Shown here: one piece after another, positions 10,442 to 18,363 of the stretch | Numbering within the stretch: position 1 is the stretch's first letter | How the letters are laid out: every line of letters begins with the position of its first letter | Translations under genes and position numbers: made by a program | Source: DATJPD01 sp036394195 | GTDB taxonomy: Bacteria; Pseudomonadota; Alphaproteobacteria; CACIAM-22H2 | Reading direction: 5' to 3' | DNA: 34,967 nucleotides | Assembly: GCA_036394195.1 (NCBI GenBank) | Contig: DASWFO010000259.1 | Location: 1 to 34,967, forward strand | The notes under the pieces: generated by a model | Told to the model about the DNA's origin: nothing | Seen by the model: the letters and a program-made list of their open reading frames with translations, nothing else | Database searches by the model: none

Positions 10442-12682
10442 TCAGGCACTGGCGAGGCCGGCCTTCACCCGATCCGGCGTCATCGGCAGCGCGCGCAGCC
10501 GCTTGCCGGTCAGCGCGAACAGCGCGTTGGCGACGCAGGGCGCCACCATCGGCAGCGCCGCCTCACCGATGCCCTTGGGCGGGTTGTCGGTCGCGATGAT
10601 CTGCACGTCGATCTCGGGCATTTCCGACATGCGCAGAACCGGGTAGTCGTAGAAATTGTTCTGCTCCACGGACCCGTTGGCGACCGAGACTTGCTCCTTC
10701 AAGGTCTGGCTGAGGCCGAAGATCACATTGCCCTCGGTCTGCGCCACGATGCTGTCGGGATTGATCGCGATCCCCGGGTCGAGGGCGATCCAGAAGCGGT
10801 GCGCTCGGATGATGCCGGTCTGCCGGTCGACCGAGATCTCGCCCACCGCAGCGGTATAGGTCTGCACCACTTCGGAGTAGCAGAAGCCGAGCGCGTGGCC
10901 CTCGGCCACCGGCTTGCCCCAGCCCGATTTCGCGGCAACCGCCTGGATCACGGCTGTGGCGCGCGGATTATTCTTCAGCAGTGCCAGGCGGAACGCGACC
11001 GGGTCCACCTTGCGGTCGGCAGCCAGCTCGTCGATGAAGGATTCGATGACGAACTTGTTGTAGCCGGCGCCGATCCCGCGCCAGGCGGCGAGGCCGACGC
11101 CGCGCTTCTCGCGCAGATACGCGATCGACTGGTTCGGGATCTCGTACTCATGCTTCGAACCCTCGAGCACGATGCCGTCGAGCCCTTTGTTGCCTTCGAG
11201 CGCCTTCTCGCCGCCGCGATAGGCGACGACGGATTCGCCGACCACGCGATGGCGCCAGCCGATGACCGCCCCCGATCCATCGAGGGCGGCCTGCACGTAA
11301 TGCCCGGTCATCGGCCGCATCTTGGCCGACTTCACGTCCTGCTCGCGCGTCCAGATCAGCTTGACCGGGCGCTCCACCGCCTGCGCCAGGGTCAGCACCT
11401 CGGCGATCATGTCGGGTGGGCTGCGCCGACCGTAGCCGCCGCCGAGCAGATATTGGTGCAGCTTGATGTTCTCGGGCTTGGTCTTGAGGAAAGCCGCGGC
11501 CGCGCCGGTGGCGAGGCTGGTCCCCTGCGAGCCGACCCAGATCTCGGCGCCGTCGCCCGCCGGATTGATCGCGGCGGTGATGTTCATCGGCTCCATCTGT
11601 GCGTGATAGACGTACTCGGAGCTGTATTGCGCCGAGAGCACCTTGGCGGCCTTGGCGAACGCGCCGTCGGGATCGCCTTGCGCCACGAAGTCGACGCCCT
11701 TGTCGTCGAGCTTGGCGGCGCGGGCCATGAACTCCTTGAGCCCCGCGTCGCTGCGATAGCTGTCGGCGGGCGCCTTCGACCATGTGACCTTGAGCGCCTC
11801 GCGCCCGGCGAACACCGCCTCGACGCTTTCGCCGACGATGCCGACCGAGTTTTTCATCGGCACGACTTTCAGCACGCCGGGGATGGCGAGCGTCGCCTTG
11901 TCGTCGACGGCGTCGGGTGCGGCCTCTTCGACCGGCGCCTGCAGCACGGTCGCGTAGACCATGTTGGGCACCCGCACGTCGATGCTGTACTGCGCCGCCC
12001 CCGTGGTCTTGCCGGGGATATCGGCGCGCGGCGTATCCTTGCCGAGGATGCGATAGTCGGCGAGCTTCTTCAGCTCCGACTTGTCGACGGCCGGCATGGT
12101 GTCGGGCACCTGCGCGAAGCCGGCGATGTCGCCGTAGGAGAGACGGCGGCCGCTCGCCGCATGGACGACAACGCTGGGCTCGGTGTGAACGTCCGCGAGC
12201 GGCACACCCCATTTGTCCGCCGCCGCCTGCATCAGCACGCGCCGCACGGCGGCCGCCTGCAGGCGGATCTTGTCCCAATAGCCGCGGGTCGAGCCGCTGC
12301 CATAGGTGACCATCATGCCGCCGAAGATCGGGTTGCCGAAGATCTCGGGCTTGATCGGCGGATAAAGGGCGCTGACCTGCGACCAGTCGGCGTCCATCTC
12401 TTCGGCGAAGATCATGGTGAGGCCGGTCATCGACCCCTGACCCATCTCGGACACCGGGATGGCGAGCGTGATCGCACCGTCAGTGCCGATCGTCGCCCAG
12501 GCGCCCACGGCCTTGGACGCGGCGTCGGCCGCCAGTGCGGCGTTCGGCCGCTCGAACAGCGCGGTCGGCACCGAGAGCGCGAAGGTGAGGCCGGCGCTGC
12601 CGGCGAGGAACCCGCGGCGCGAGACTTTACCTGAACGAACTGGGGCTGAGCGAACTGGAGCCAAGCGTTCGGTCGTGGCCAT
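10442..12682 (-). CDS. Isoquinoline 1-oxidoreductase-like molybdopterin-binding subunit, Tat-exported
   Basis: Large subunit of a xanthine-oxidase-family molybdenum hydroxylase that oxidises N-heteroaromatics or aldehydes with water as oxygen source. The 746-residue length and order match the IorB type: a twin-arginine signal (SRRGFLAGSAGLTFALSV, residues ~21-38), then the two-lobed molybdopterin-cytosine-dinucleotide domain with the glycine-rich LGGGYGRRS (~residue 415), AWRGIGAGYN, and near the C terminus PPKGIGEAALP, whose Glu is the expected catalytic base. The gene starts 3 bp after the iron-sulfur subunit stop, so the two are co-translated. No FAD-binding subunit is present, as is typical for IorAB-type enzymes that donate electrons to a cytochrome c. 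The actual substrate cannot be told from sequence. Confidence 0.93.
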   Translation of the reverse strand: MATTERLAPVRSAPVRSGKVSRRGFLAGSAGLTFALSVPTALFERPNAALAADAASKAVGAWATIGTDGAITLAIPVSEMGQGSMTGLTMIFAEEMDADWSQVSALYPPIKPEIFGNPIFGGMMVTYGSGSTRGYWDKIRLQAAAVRRVLMQAAADKWGVPLADVHTEPSVVVHAASGRRLSYGDIAGFAQVPDTMPAVDKSELKKLADYRILGKDTPRADIPGKTTGAAQYSIDVRVPNMVYATVLQAPVEEAAPDAVDDKATLAIPGVLKVVPMKNSVGIVGESVEAVFAGREALKVTWSKAPADSYRSDAGLKEFMARAAKLDDKGVDFVAQGDPDGAFAKAAKVLSAQYSSEYVYHAQMEPMNITAAINPAGDGAEIWVGSQGTSLATGAAAAFLKTKPENIKLHQYLLGGGYGRRSPPDMIAEVLTLAQAVERPVKLIWTREQDVKSAKMRPMTGHYVQAALDGSGAVIGWRHRVVGESVVAYRGGEKALEGNKGLDGIVLEGSKHEYEIPNQSIAYLREKRGVGLAAWRGIGAGYNKFVIESFIDELAADRKVDPVAFRLALLKNNPRATAVIQAVAAKSGWGKPVAEGHALGFCYSEVVQTYTAAVGEISVDRQTGIIRAHRFWIALDPGIAINPDSIVAQTEGNVIFGLSQTLKEQVSVANGSVEQNNFYDYPVLRMSEMPEIDVQIIATDNPPKGIGEAALPMVAPCVANALFALTGKRLRALPMTPDRVKAGLASA

Positions 12683-12685
12683 GGC

Positions 12686-13147
12686 TTACGCTCCCTTCTT
12701 CGCGGCGAGCTCGATCGCCCGCACGATGCGCGGATAGGTGCCGCACCGGCAGATATTGCCGTCCATGTGGCGGACGATGTCGTCGCGGCTCGGGCTCTTG
12801 TTCTTCGTCAGCAGCTCGGCGGCCTGCATGATCTGGCCGGACTGGCAGTAGCCGCATTGCGGGACCTGCAGCTCGACCCAGGCTTGCTGCAGCGGATGAT
12901 CGCCGTTCGCCGACAGGCCTTCGATGGTGGTGACCTTCTTGCCGGCGACGTCGGAGACGGCGGTCTGGCAGGAGCGCACGGCCTGCCCGTCGAGGTGTAC
13001 CGTGCAGGCGCCGCACAACCCGGCACCGCAGCCGTATTTCGTGCCAGTCAGCTGCAGGTGCTCGCGGACGACCCACAGCAGCGGGGTCTGCGGAGCAACG
13101 TCAACCTCGACGGGCTTGTCGTTGAGCGTGAATCCGATCGGCGCCAT
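12686..13147 (-). CDS. Isoquinoline 1-oxidoreductase-like [2Fe-2S] subunit
   Basis: Small electron-transfer subunit (153 residues) of the molybdenum hydroxylase. The N-terminal half is a plant-type ferredoxin fold with the cluster cysteines in GTKYGCGAGLCGACTVHLDG and a following Cys in AVRSCQTAV. The C-terminal half is the four-helix domain with the second cluster (QCGYCQSGQIM and GNICRCGTYPRI). I place the start at the internal ATG (MAPIGFTL), preceded by GGGAGGT six bases away; the upstream frame extension adds ten residues with no family match. It has no signal peptide and is expected to be carried through the Tat pathway by the large subunit. Confidence 0.93.
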   Translation of the reverse strand: MAPIGFTLNDKPVEVDVAPQTPLLWVVREHLQLTGTKYGCGAGLCGACTVHLDGQAVRSCQTAVSDVAGKKVTTIEGLSANGDHPLQQAWVELQVPQCGYCQSGQIMQAAELLTKNKSPSRDDIVRHMDGNICRCGTYPRIVRAIELAAKKGA

Positions 13148-13295
13148 GCGCGACCTCCCAAATTCCTTGCGGGCCAAATTTCTTCAGGGCCGACTCTACC
13201 CCAATCAGCCGGCGCAATCATCCAGCGGAGAGGCTCGGCCCACCCGCGCCACAGCCCCCTTATGCACTACCGGATGAGCTAGGCGCCACGCCGGG

Positions 13296-13700
13296 TCAAT
13301 GCGCGATGCGGGCGGCGCCGAGCGTGGCCCCGCTGGCGACGAGACCGTGGCCGGTTGCTTCCAGGATCTCCTGCTCAGTCGAATGATCCTTGAGGATGTT
13401 GTCGGCCTTGGTGACCGAGACGGTCATCTTGGTCATGTTGTAGGTCACGTTCTCGAGATCGATTCGCACCGTGCGGTCCCACGTGCTGGCCCGCAGCTGG
13501 CGACCGTCGGCGGTGGTCGAATCCTCATTCAGCTTCATGTCCAGGTGGGTCAGAGTGCGTCGGGCCGCATCGCGCACCTCTTCGATCGGGGCGGTGAACG
13601 TACGCTCGCCCTCCTGCATGTAGGGCGGGGCGATCACCCCATCCAGCGCGCAAGCCTGGAGGACCAACGTGGTCACCGCCAACAGGACAAGCCGTTTCAT
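13296..13700 (-). CDS. Small outer-membrane or periplasmic lipoprotein, DUF3568-like
   Basis: A 134-residue predicted lipoprotein. The leader MKRLVLLAVTTLVLQAC ends in a lipobox whose Cys17 would be lipidated. The mature part (ERTFTAPIEEVRDAARRTLTHLDMKL...ASTWDRTVRIDLENVTYNMTKMTVSVTKADNILKDHSTEQEIL) has the pattern of the DUF3568 family: a helix, then alternating strands with a T.MTV.V segment. Function is unknown. The ATG is preceded by AAGGA at about six bases; the longer frame starting at 13751 adds a very basic stretch and was not used. It is a single gene, with its 3' end about 150 bp from the hydroxylase operon. Confidence 0.8.
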   Translation of the reverse strand: MKRLVLLAVTTLVLQACALDGVIAPPYMQEGERTFTAPIEEVRDAARRTLTHLDMKLNEDSTTADGRQLRASTWDRTVRIDLENVTYNMTKMTVSVTKADNILKDHSTEQEILEATGHGLVASGATLGAARIAH

Positions 13701-13881
13701 CTTTTTCCTTCGCCTCCGCGGCCTTCGTGCCTTCTTGATCAATCTGAGCATCCCTATGCCGCAAAAGGAGACGGGAGCCGTGATAAAACCAGGGCGGGAG
13801 GGGCCACCGTCCGGGTCTTTACAGATTTTTATGCAATTTTTCGTAAAATTGGCCCTTAGAAACTATAAAGGCTTGTCTTAA

Positions 13882-14706
13882 ATGGCGATTCCGCCATTTA
13901 TACCCGGACCCATCACCTATAACGGTGCCCGACCCTCGGCCGAGGTGGCGTCTGCCATCCACAAGGCGAGTGCGACCACCGGGGTCGACTTCGGCTATCT
14001 GGTCGCCCAGGCCGGCCAGGAGTCGAGCTTTCGGCCGGACGCCAAGGCCGGAACGAGCAGTGCCGCCGGGCTTTATCAGTTCGTCGACTCGACTTGGCTG
14101 AGCATGATCCGCGACAAGGGTGCTGCCTACGGGCTGGGCGACCTTGCCTCGCAGATCGCCACCGCGGGCACCGGCTCGCGCGTTGCCGACCCGGCGACCA
14201 AGCGCAAGATCCTCGACCTGCGCAACGACCCGGCGATCTCCTCGGCCATGGCCGCCGAATACGCCAAGTCCAACCGCGCCCAGCTGGCGCAAACCCTCAA
14301 TCGCACGGTGAATTCGACCGATCTCTACATGGCGCATTTTCTCGGCGCCTCGGGGGCGGGGAAGTTCCTGTCGGCGCTCGACGCGGCCCCGGGCACGTCC
14401 GGCGCGAAGCTGCTGCCGGACGCGGCGGCGGCCAATCGCGGCGTGTTCTATGACGCGCAGGGCACGCCGCGCACCGTCGCCCAGATCTACGACCACTACG
14501 CCAGCCGATTCGGCGATGCGGCGCGGCAGATGGCAGCCGCCACGCCGGCCGCCCATCCGACCGTCGGCTCGTTCTCGTCGGCATCCGCGGCGCACGCGGC
14601 AATCCTGACGGCGCTCGCCGGCGAGAAGCTCTCGCCGGTCACCATCGAGGCGTTGATGAAGCTCGGCGTGCCCGGCGCCCTCGTCCGCCACGCGAAAACC
14701 ACCTGA
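13882..14706 (+). CDS. Lytic-transglycosylase-like (SLT-fold) protein without signal peptide
   Basis: Likely cleaves peptidoglycan glycan strands. Residues 36-75 show the goose-lysozyme/SLT signature: VAQAGQESSFRP with the expected catalytic Glu47, then AAGLYQFVDSTWLSMI. The next ~100 residues (AAEYAKSNRAQLAQTLNR, LYMAHFLGASGAGKFL) continue the fold as in alphaproteobacterial SLT proteins. The C-terminal 60 residues are Ala-rich and of low complexity. No signal peptide or membrane segment is visible, so export would need another route such as a flagellar or other secretion system, and no flagellar genes are near. The ATG follows an unusually A/T-rich stretch (13815-13881) and has only a weak AAAGG ribosome site. 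Confidence 0.85.
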   Translation: MAIPPFIPGPITYNGARPSAEVASAIHKASATTGVDFGYLVAQAGQESSFRPDAKAGTSSAAGLYQFVDSTWLSMIRDKGAAYGLGDLASQIATAGTGSRVADPATKRKILDLRNDPAISSAMAAEYAKSNRAQLAQTLNRTVNSTDLYMAHFLGASGAGKFLSALDAAPGTSGAKLLPDAAAANRGVFYDAQGTPRTVAQIYDHYASRFGDAARQMAAATPAAHPTVGSFSSASAAHAAILTALAGEKLSPVTIEALMKLGVPGALVRHAKTT

Positions 14707-14723
14707 ACCACGGAAAAGTTACC

Positions 14724-14745
14724 GGCGGGAACGATCGTTACCGCC
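14724..14745. promoter_or_regulatory. 22-bp near-perfect palindrome, candidate operator upstream of the FMN reductase
   Basis: The two 11-base arms (GGCGGGAACGA and TCGTTACCGCC) are complementary at 10 of 11 positions around a central AT. The core AACGATCGTT is perfect. Eleven bases downstream is a -35-like TTGACC (14756-14761); the -10 region is poor. The FMN-reductase ATG is 80 bp away. Its position suits a repressor or activator site. A hairpin ending the preceding gene is also possible, but no T-run follows. Confidence 0.4.
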
Positions 14746-14825
14746 AGGGAACTTCTTGACCTTTCGTCCCATTTCCTCTTGATACGCAGCGGTCCCCCCG
14801 CAATCGTCGCAAGAGGAGAAGGTCG

Positions 14826-15386
14826 ATGAAGCCTGTCCGCATTTTCGGCATGTCGGGAAGCCTGCGCAAAGCCTCCTACAACACGGCGACCTTGCGCGTC
14901 GCGGGCACGCTGCTGCCCGAGGGGGCGACGCTCGAGACCTTCGATCTCTCGCCCATCCCGCTCTACAACGACGACGTGCGCGCCGCCGGCTATCCGCCGG
15001 TCGTGCAGGAGCTGCGCAGCAAGATCGACGCCGCCGACGCCATTCTCTTCGTGACGCCGGAATACAATTATTCGATGTCGGGCGTGCTGAAGAACGCGAT
15101 CGACTGGGCGTCGCGGCCGCCGGGACCGCCGCTCAGCAAGAAGCCGGTCGGCATCATGGGCGCGACGATGGGCCTGTGGGGCACCACGCGCGCGCAATAT
15201 CACCTCCGCCAGTGCTGCGTGTTCCTCGACCTCTATCCGATCAACAAGCCGGAAGTCCTGATCGCCCAGGCGCAGACCAAGTTCAACGACAAGGGCGAGC
15301 TCACCGACGACACCACCAAGCAGGTGATCCGCGAGCACCTGGTGAATCTGATCGGCTGGGTCCGCCGGATGCAGGCGCAGGTCTAG
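14826..15386 (+). CDS. NADPH-dependent FMN reductase family protein (ChrR/azoreductase-like)
   Basis: Flavodoxin-like cytoplasmic enzyme of 186 residues that reduces quinones, azo dyes, chromate or FMN with NAD(P)H. FMN-phosphate loop GSLRKASYN lies near residues 11-19, and the family motif TPEYNYSMSGVLKNAIDWAS near residues 77-96 binds the isoalloxazine. The start is well supported by AAGAGGAGAAGG about five bases upstream. It is a single gene, convergent with the esterase that follows, and preceded by a candidate operator palindrome. That arrangement would fit stress-induced expression by a dedicated regulator not present in this window. Confidence 0.93.
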   Translation: MKPVRIFGMSGSLRKASYNTATLRVAGTLLPEGATLETFDLSPIPLYNDDVRAAGYPPVVQELRSKIDAADAILFVTPEYNYSMSGVLKNAIDWASRPPGPPLSKKPVGIMGATMGLWGTTRAQYHLRQCCVFLDLYPINKPEVLIAQAQTKFNDKGELTDDTTKQVIREHLVNLIGWVRRMQAQV

Positions 15387-15408
15387 AGCGAGACTCACAC
15401 GTCTTTTC

Positions 15409-15510
15409 CGTCATGCCCGGACTTGTTCCGGGCATCCACGTCGAGCTGAATAAACAACCTTACTCGTTGCACACCGACGTGGATGGCCGGCACGAGGGCC
15501 GGCCATGACG
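15409..15510. repeat. Dispersed palindromic intergenic element (CGTCATGCCCGG type)
   Basis: A ~100-bp imperfect palindrome lies between two convergent genes. The outer arms are CGTCATGCCCGG (15409-15420) and GGCCGGCCATGACG (15497-15510), each with its own inner hairpin (GCCCGGACTTGTTCCGGGC on the left; GGCCGGCACGAGGGCCGGCC on the right), plus an inner arm pair CATCCACGTCG and CGACGTGGATG. Elements of this form are common between genes in Bradyrhizobium-like and other Alphaproteobacteria. It may serve as a bidirectional terminator here. Confidence 0.7.
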
Positions 15511-15536
15511 AAGAGGGAGAGTGTCGCCCTGCGGGC

Positions 15537-16460
15537 CTACAGCTTCTCCTGCAGGAAACGCAGAATGCGCGGCGCCGCGACGCCGGAATAGGAGCCCGTC
15601 TCCTCGATCGGGTCCGACGCCCAGAAATGCGGAGCACCGGGGATGATCACGGTGCGCACGTAATAGCCCGCCTGCTTCAGCGCATCGCGGAACGGCAGCG
15701 CCTGGCTGGGCTGGTCGACGATGTCGTCCTCGCTGCCCCAGGCGAGATAGAACGACGGCGCGTTGGGCCGCACCGTGACGTGGCTGAGCGGCGAGGCGTC
15801 GAAATAGAGCTTGCGGTCGTCGAACAGCGGCTTGCCGAGGAATTTCGCGACGATCGAATCGCGCGGCCGGCTGCTGAGGTCGTGGTTCCACTGCGCGGCC
15901 ACATCGTACACGCCGTAGAACGAGACCACCGCCTTGACGCGCGTGCTCAGGCTGACGTGCGGATCGTCGCGATACACCCCGGCGAACAGCTCGCTGTCGC
16001 CCGCCAGCCCCACCATGGCGGCGAGGTGCCCGCCCGCCGAATCGCCCATCACGCCGATGCGGTCCGGGTCGATATTGAACTCGCTAGCGCGGCCGCGCAT
16101 GAGCTGGACGGCGGCGCGCATGTCGTGCACCGCCTGCGGGAAGACCGGCTTGTCCGGCTTCGACAGCCGATACTCGATGCTGAACAGCGCGATCCCGGCC
16201 CGCGCCAGGTACGGCCCCCAAAACCGGTACGAGCTGCGGTCGCCCTGCTGCCATCCGCCGCCGTGGGCCGCCACCATGACGGGTGCCCGGTCGCTCCGTT
16301 TGGGCGCATAGAAATCGCCGACCAGGTGAACCCCGTCGTGAACCGCGTATTCGACCGCCTGGCGGGTCGTCACTTCATAGGTTTGGGCCATGGCTCCGCT
16401 CATCAGAGTGATGCCAGCGAAGCCTAGCAGAACCGCCATTGGCCCTCCGAGAATTTTCAT
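15537..16460 (-). CDS. Secreted alpha/beta-hydrolase, BD-FAE/esterase-lipase type
   Basis: Predicted carboxylesterase of the hormone-sensitive-lipase/BD-FAE group, exported by a Sec signal peptide (MKILGGPMAVLLGFAGITLMSG, likely cut after AMA). The mature enzyme has the oxyanion motif HGGGW, the nucleophile elbow GDSAGG, an Asp in WGSEDDIVD and a His in GAPHFW, which completes the triad. I place the start at the ATG preceded by GGGGAGGAAG about five bases away, giving 307 residues; the extension to 16499 lacks support. It stands alone and converges with the FMN reductase across a palindromic repeat. Substrate unknown. Confidence 0.9.
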   Translation of the reverse strand: MKILGGPMAVLLGFAGITLMSGAMAQTYEVTTRQAVEYAVHDGVHLVGDFYAPKRSDRAPVMVAAHGGGWQQGDRSSYRFWGPYLARAGIALFSIEYRLSKPDKPVFPQAVHDMRAAVQLMRGRASEFNIDPDRIGVMGDSAGGHLAAMVGLAGDSELFAGVYRDDPHVSLSTRVKAVVSFYGVYDVAAQWNHDLSSRPRDSIVAKFLGKPLFDDRKLYFDASPLSHVTVRPNAPSFYLAWGSEDDIVDQPSQALPFRDALKQAGYYVRTVIIPGAPHFWASDPIEETGSYSGVAAPRILRFLQEKL

Positions 16461-16629
16461 TCGCTTCCTCCCCGACAGATCTCGGCGCCAGGGTAGCACG
16501 GGCCGGCTCCCCCGCCCCTCCGCCGGCGTGTCAGAGACAGGGCGGGAACAGTTCGGGCGTCACTGCGTTTGTTGATCGCTCGGCTGTCCACGGCTTGACC
16601 GCCGGCAACCCTGGATTTCGGCCCTCACG

Positions 16630-17244
16630 ATGGAGCAACCGCCCGCCGCGAAGCCCGTATTCGGCTGGCGCGCGGCCGTATGGCCGCTGATCGCGGCCGG
16701 GATCCTGGCTCTGGGCATCGAGGTACCTCTCAAGGTTGTACCGCTGAAAAAAGAGAAGGCCGAGGCCGAGACCATCCCGCCGCGCATCCACATCGAACGG
16801 CCGGCGCAGATCGGCGTCGCGTCCTGGTATGGGGACCGCGAAGCCGGTCGCCTGACTGCCAACGGCGACGTCTTCGACCCGCAGCGGCTCACCGCCGCCC
16901 ATCGCACCTTGCCGCTCGGCACCGAGGTGCGGGTCACTCATCTCCGCAACGGCAAGTCGATCGTGGTCGTGGTCAACGATCGCGGCCCCTATATCCACGG
17001 CCGGGTCATCGACCTGTCGATGGGAGCGGCGGAGGCGCTGCGGATGAAGCCGAAGGGCCTGGCCCGGGTGAAGATCGAGATCATCAGCGAGCCGACGATG
17101 CCGCTGAAGGTAGCCAAGCGGGCGCTGAAGAAGCTGCCGAAGGACCAGAGCCGACGGCTCGTGGCGATGCCGCCCTCCCCACCACCATCCACGCCCAAAC
17201 CGAATCCAAGCGAGTCGCTGGCCGAAGGCATGAATTCTCGCTGA
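16630..17244 (+). CDS. RlpA-like septal-ring/lytic transglycosylase-type protein, membrane anchored
   Basis: A double-psi beta-barrel protein of the RlpA family, which acts on denuded glycan strands of peptidoglycan. Residues ~14-32 (WRAAVWPLIAAGILALGIE) form a single N-terminal membrane anchor. The barrel follows: GVASWYGDREAGRLTANGDVF, LTAAHRTLPLGTEVRVT, VVVNDRGPYIHGRVIDLS and AAEALRM, containing the conserved His and Asp of RlpA. Unlike classical RlpA there is no lipobox and no C-terminal SPOR domain; instead a basic, Pro/Ser-rich tail ends the 204-residue protein. The ribosome site is poor. The next gene begins 53 bp downstream. Confidence 0.88.
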   Translation: MEQPPAAKPVFGWRAAVWPLIAAGILALGIEVPLKVVPLKKEKAEAETIPPRIHIERPAQIGVASWYGDREAGRLTANGDVFDPQRLTAAHRTLPLGTEVRVTHLRNGKSIVVVVNDRGPYIHGRVIDLSMGAAEALRMKPKGLARVKIEIISEPTMPLKVAKRALKKLPKDQSRRLVAMPPSPPPSTPKPNPSESLAEGMNSR

Positions 17245-17297
17245 GCCCGCGTCGCGTGCTACAACCGCCGCCGAATCAAGGGCGGTGGGGAGAGCAC

Positions 17298-18263
17298 ATG
17301 CGACGGTGGCTGCTGGCGACACTTCTTGTCATGGCCGGCGCTTTGCCTGTCGGCGCGCAGACGACGGATCAGTACCCGAACCGGCCGGTCAGATTCGTTG
17401 TCCCCTTTCCGCCCGGCGGCAGCTACGACGTGATCGCGCGGCTGCTCGGCCGCTATATCTCGGAGCGCTGGGGCCAGCAGATCATCGTCGACAACCGCAG
17501 CGGTGCCGCTGGCAATATCGGCAGCGAATACGTTGCCCGCTCCAAGCCCGATGGCTACACGCTCCTGGTCTTCGGCGACGGGCTGCTGATCAACCAGAGC
17601 CTGTATAGCAATCCGCCCTACGACAGCGAGCGCGACTTCGATCCGATCACCCTGGCGGCGATCTCGCCGCAGATGCTGGTCGCCAATCCCGGGCTCGGCG
17701 TCAAAACCATCGCGGACCTGGTTGCGCTGGCGAAGACCAGGCCCGGCCAGATCAACTACGGCACCGCCGGCGCCGGCACGCCCGGCCATCTCGGGGGCGA
17801 GCTGTTGAATCGGCTCGCCGGCATTCAGCTCGTCCACGTGCCGTATCGCGGCGGGGCGCAGACCATGCAGGACGTGGTGGCCGGCCAGATCGAGCTCGTC
17901 TTCACCGGCATGCCGGCGACCCTCGGCCAGATCCGCGCCGACACCGTGCGTCCGCTGGGCGTGTCGTCGCGCAAGCGCTCGCCGACCCTGCCCGACGTCC
18001 CGGCGATCGCCGAGACCATTCCCGATTTCCACGTCAACACGTGGTACGGCGTGCTGGCGCCCAAAGGCACGGCCCGCGAGATCATCACCAAAGTCGGCGA
18101 CGACGTGCGCACGGTGTTGAAGCTGCCCGCCCTTCGCGACCAGCTGATCGAGCAGGGCTTCGAGCCGGTCGGCGGCACCGCCGCGGAGCTCGCGGCCACC
18201 ATCCACGATGATTCGCCGTTCTGGCGCGACCTCATCGTCCGCTCGGGCGCGCACGCGGAGTGA
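17298..18263 (+). CDS. Tripartite tricarboxylate transporter substrate-binding protein (Bug family), copy 1
   Basis: Periplasmic receptor of 321 residues for small carboxylates or similar ligands. A Sec signal peptide (WLLATLLVMAGALPVGAQ) precedes the family start YPNRPVRFVVPFPPGGSYD. Further signatures are DNRSGAAGNIGSEYVARSKPDGYTLL, VPYRGGAQTMQDVVAGQIEL and PDVPAIAETIP. The ATG, with GGGGAGAG before it, was chosen over the longer open frame from 16680, which is an antisense or shadow extension of rlpA in another frame. No TctA or TctB membrane subunits are nearby, so it is an orphan receptor, as is common in Bug-rich genomes. Ligand unknown. Confidence 0.92.
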   Translation: MRRWLLATLLVMAGALPVGAQTTDQYPNRPVRFVVPFPPGGSYDVIARLLGRYISERWGQQIIVDNRSGAAGNIGSEYVARSKPDGYTLLVFGDGLLINQSLYSNPPYDSERDFDPITLAAISPQMLVANPGLGVKTIADLVALAKTRPGQINYGTAGAGTPGHLGGELLNRLAGIQLVHVPYRGGAQTMQDVVAGQIELVFTGMPATLGQIRADTVRPLGVSSRKRSPTLPDVPAIAETIPDFHVNTWYGVLAPKGTAREIITKVGDDVRTVLKLPALRDQLIEQGFEPVGGTAAELAATIHDDSPFWRDLIVRSGAHAE

Positions 18264-18363
18264 CCGCCGGGGCGGGGAATAATCTACAACGCTGGGCCGG
18301 TCTTCTGAGAACGGCCATCCGTTCGGGCGCGGCCGGCGCGTGCCTTGTGCTATAGGGGAAGCC

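Noticed and set aside
10691..12634. Long plus-strand open frame (647 codons) opposite the molybdenum hydroxylase
   Set aside because: A His/Asp/Gly/Arg-rich shadow frame with no motif; the opposite strand encodes a complete IorB-type protein.
13210..13288. Complete functional tRNA gene
   Set aside because: Only the acceptor 5' strand and D-arm fit; the anticodon stem, T-loop and 3' acceptor strand do not pair.
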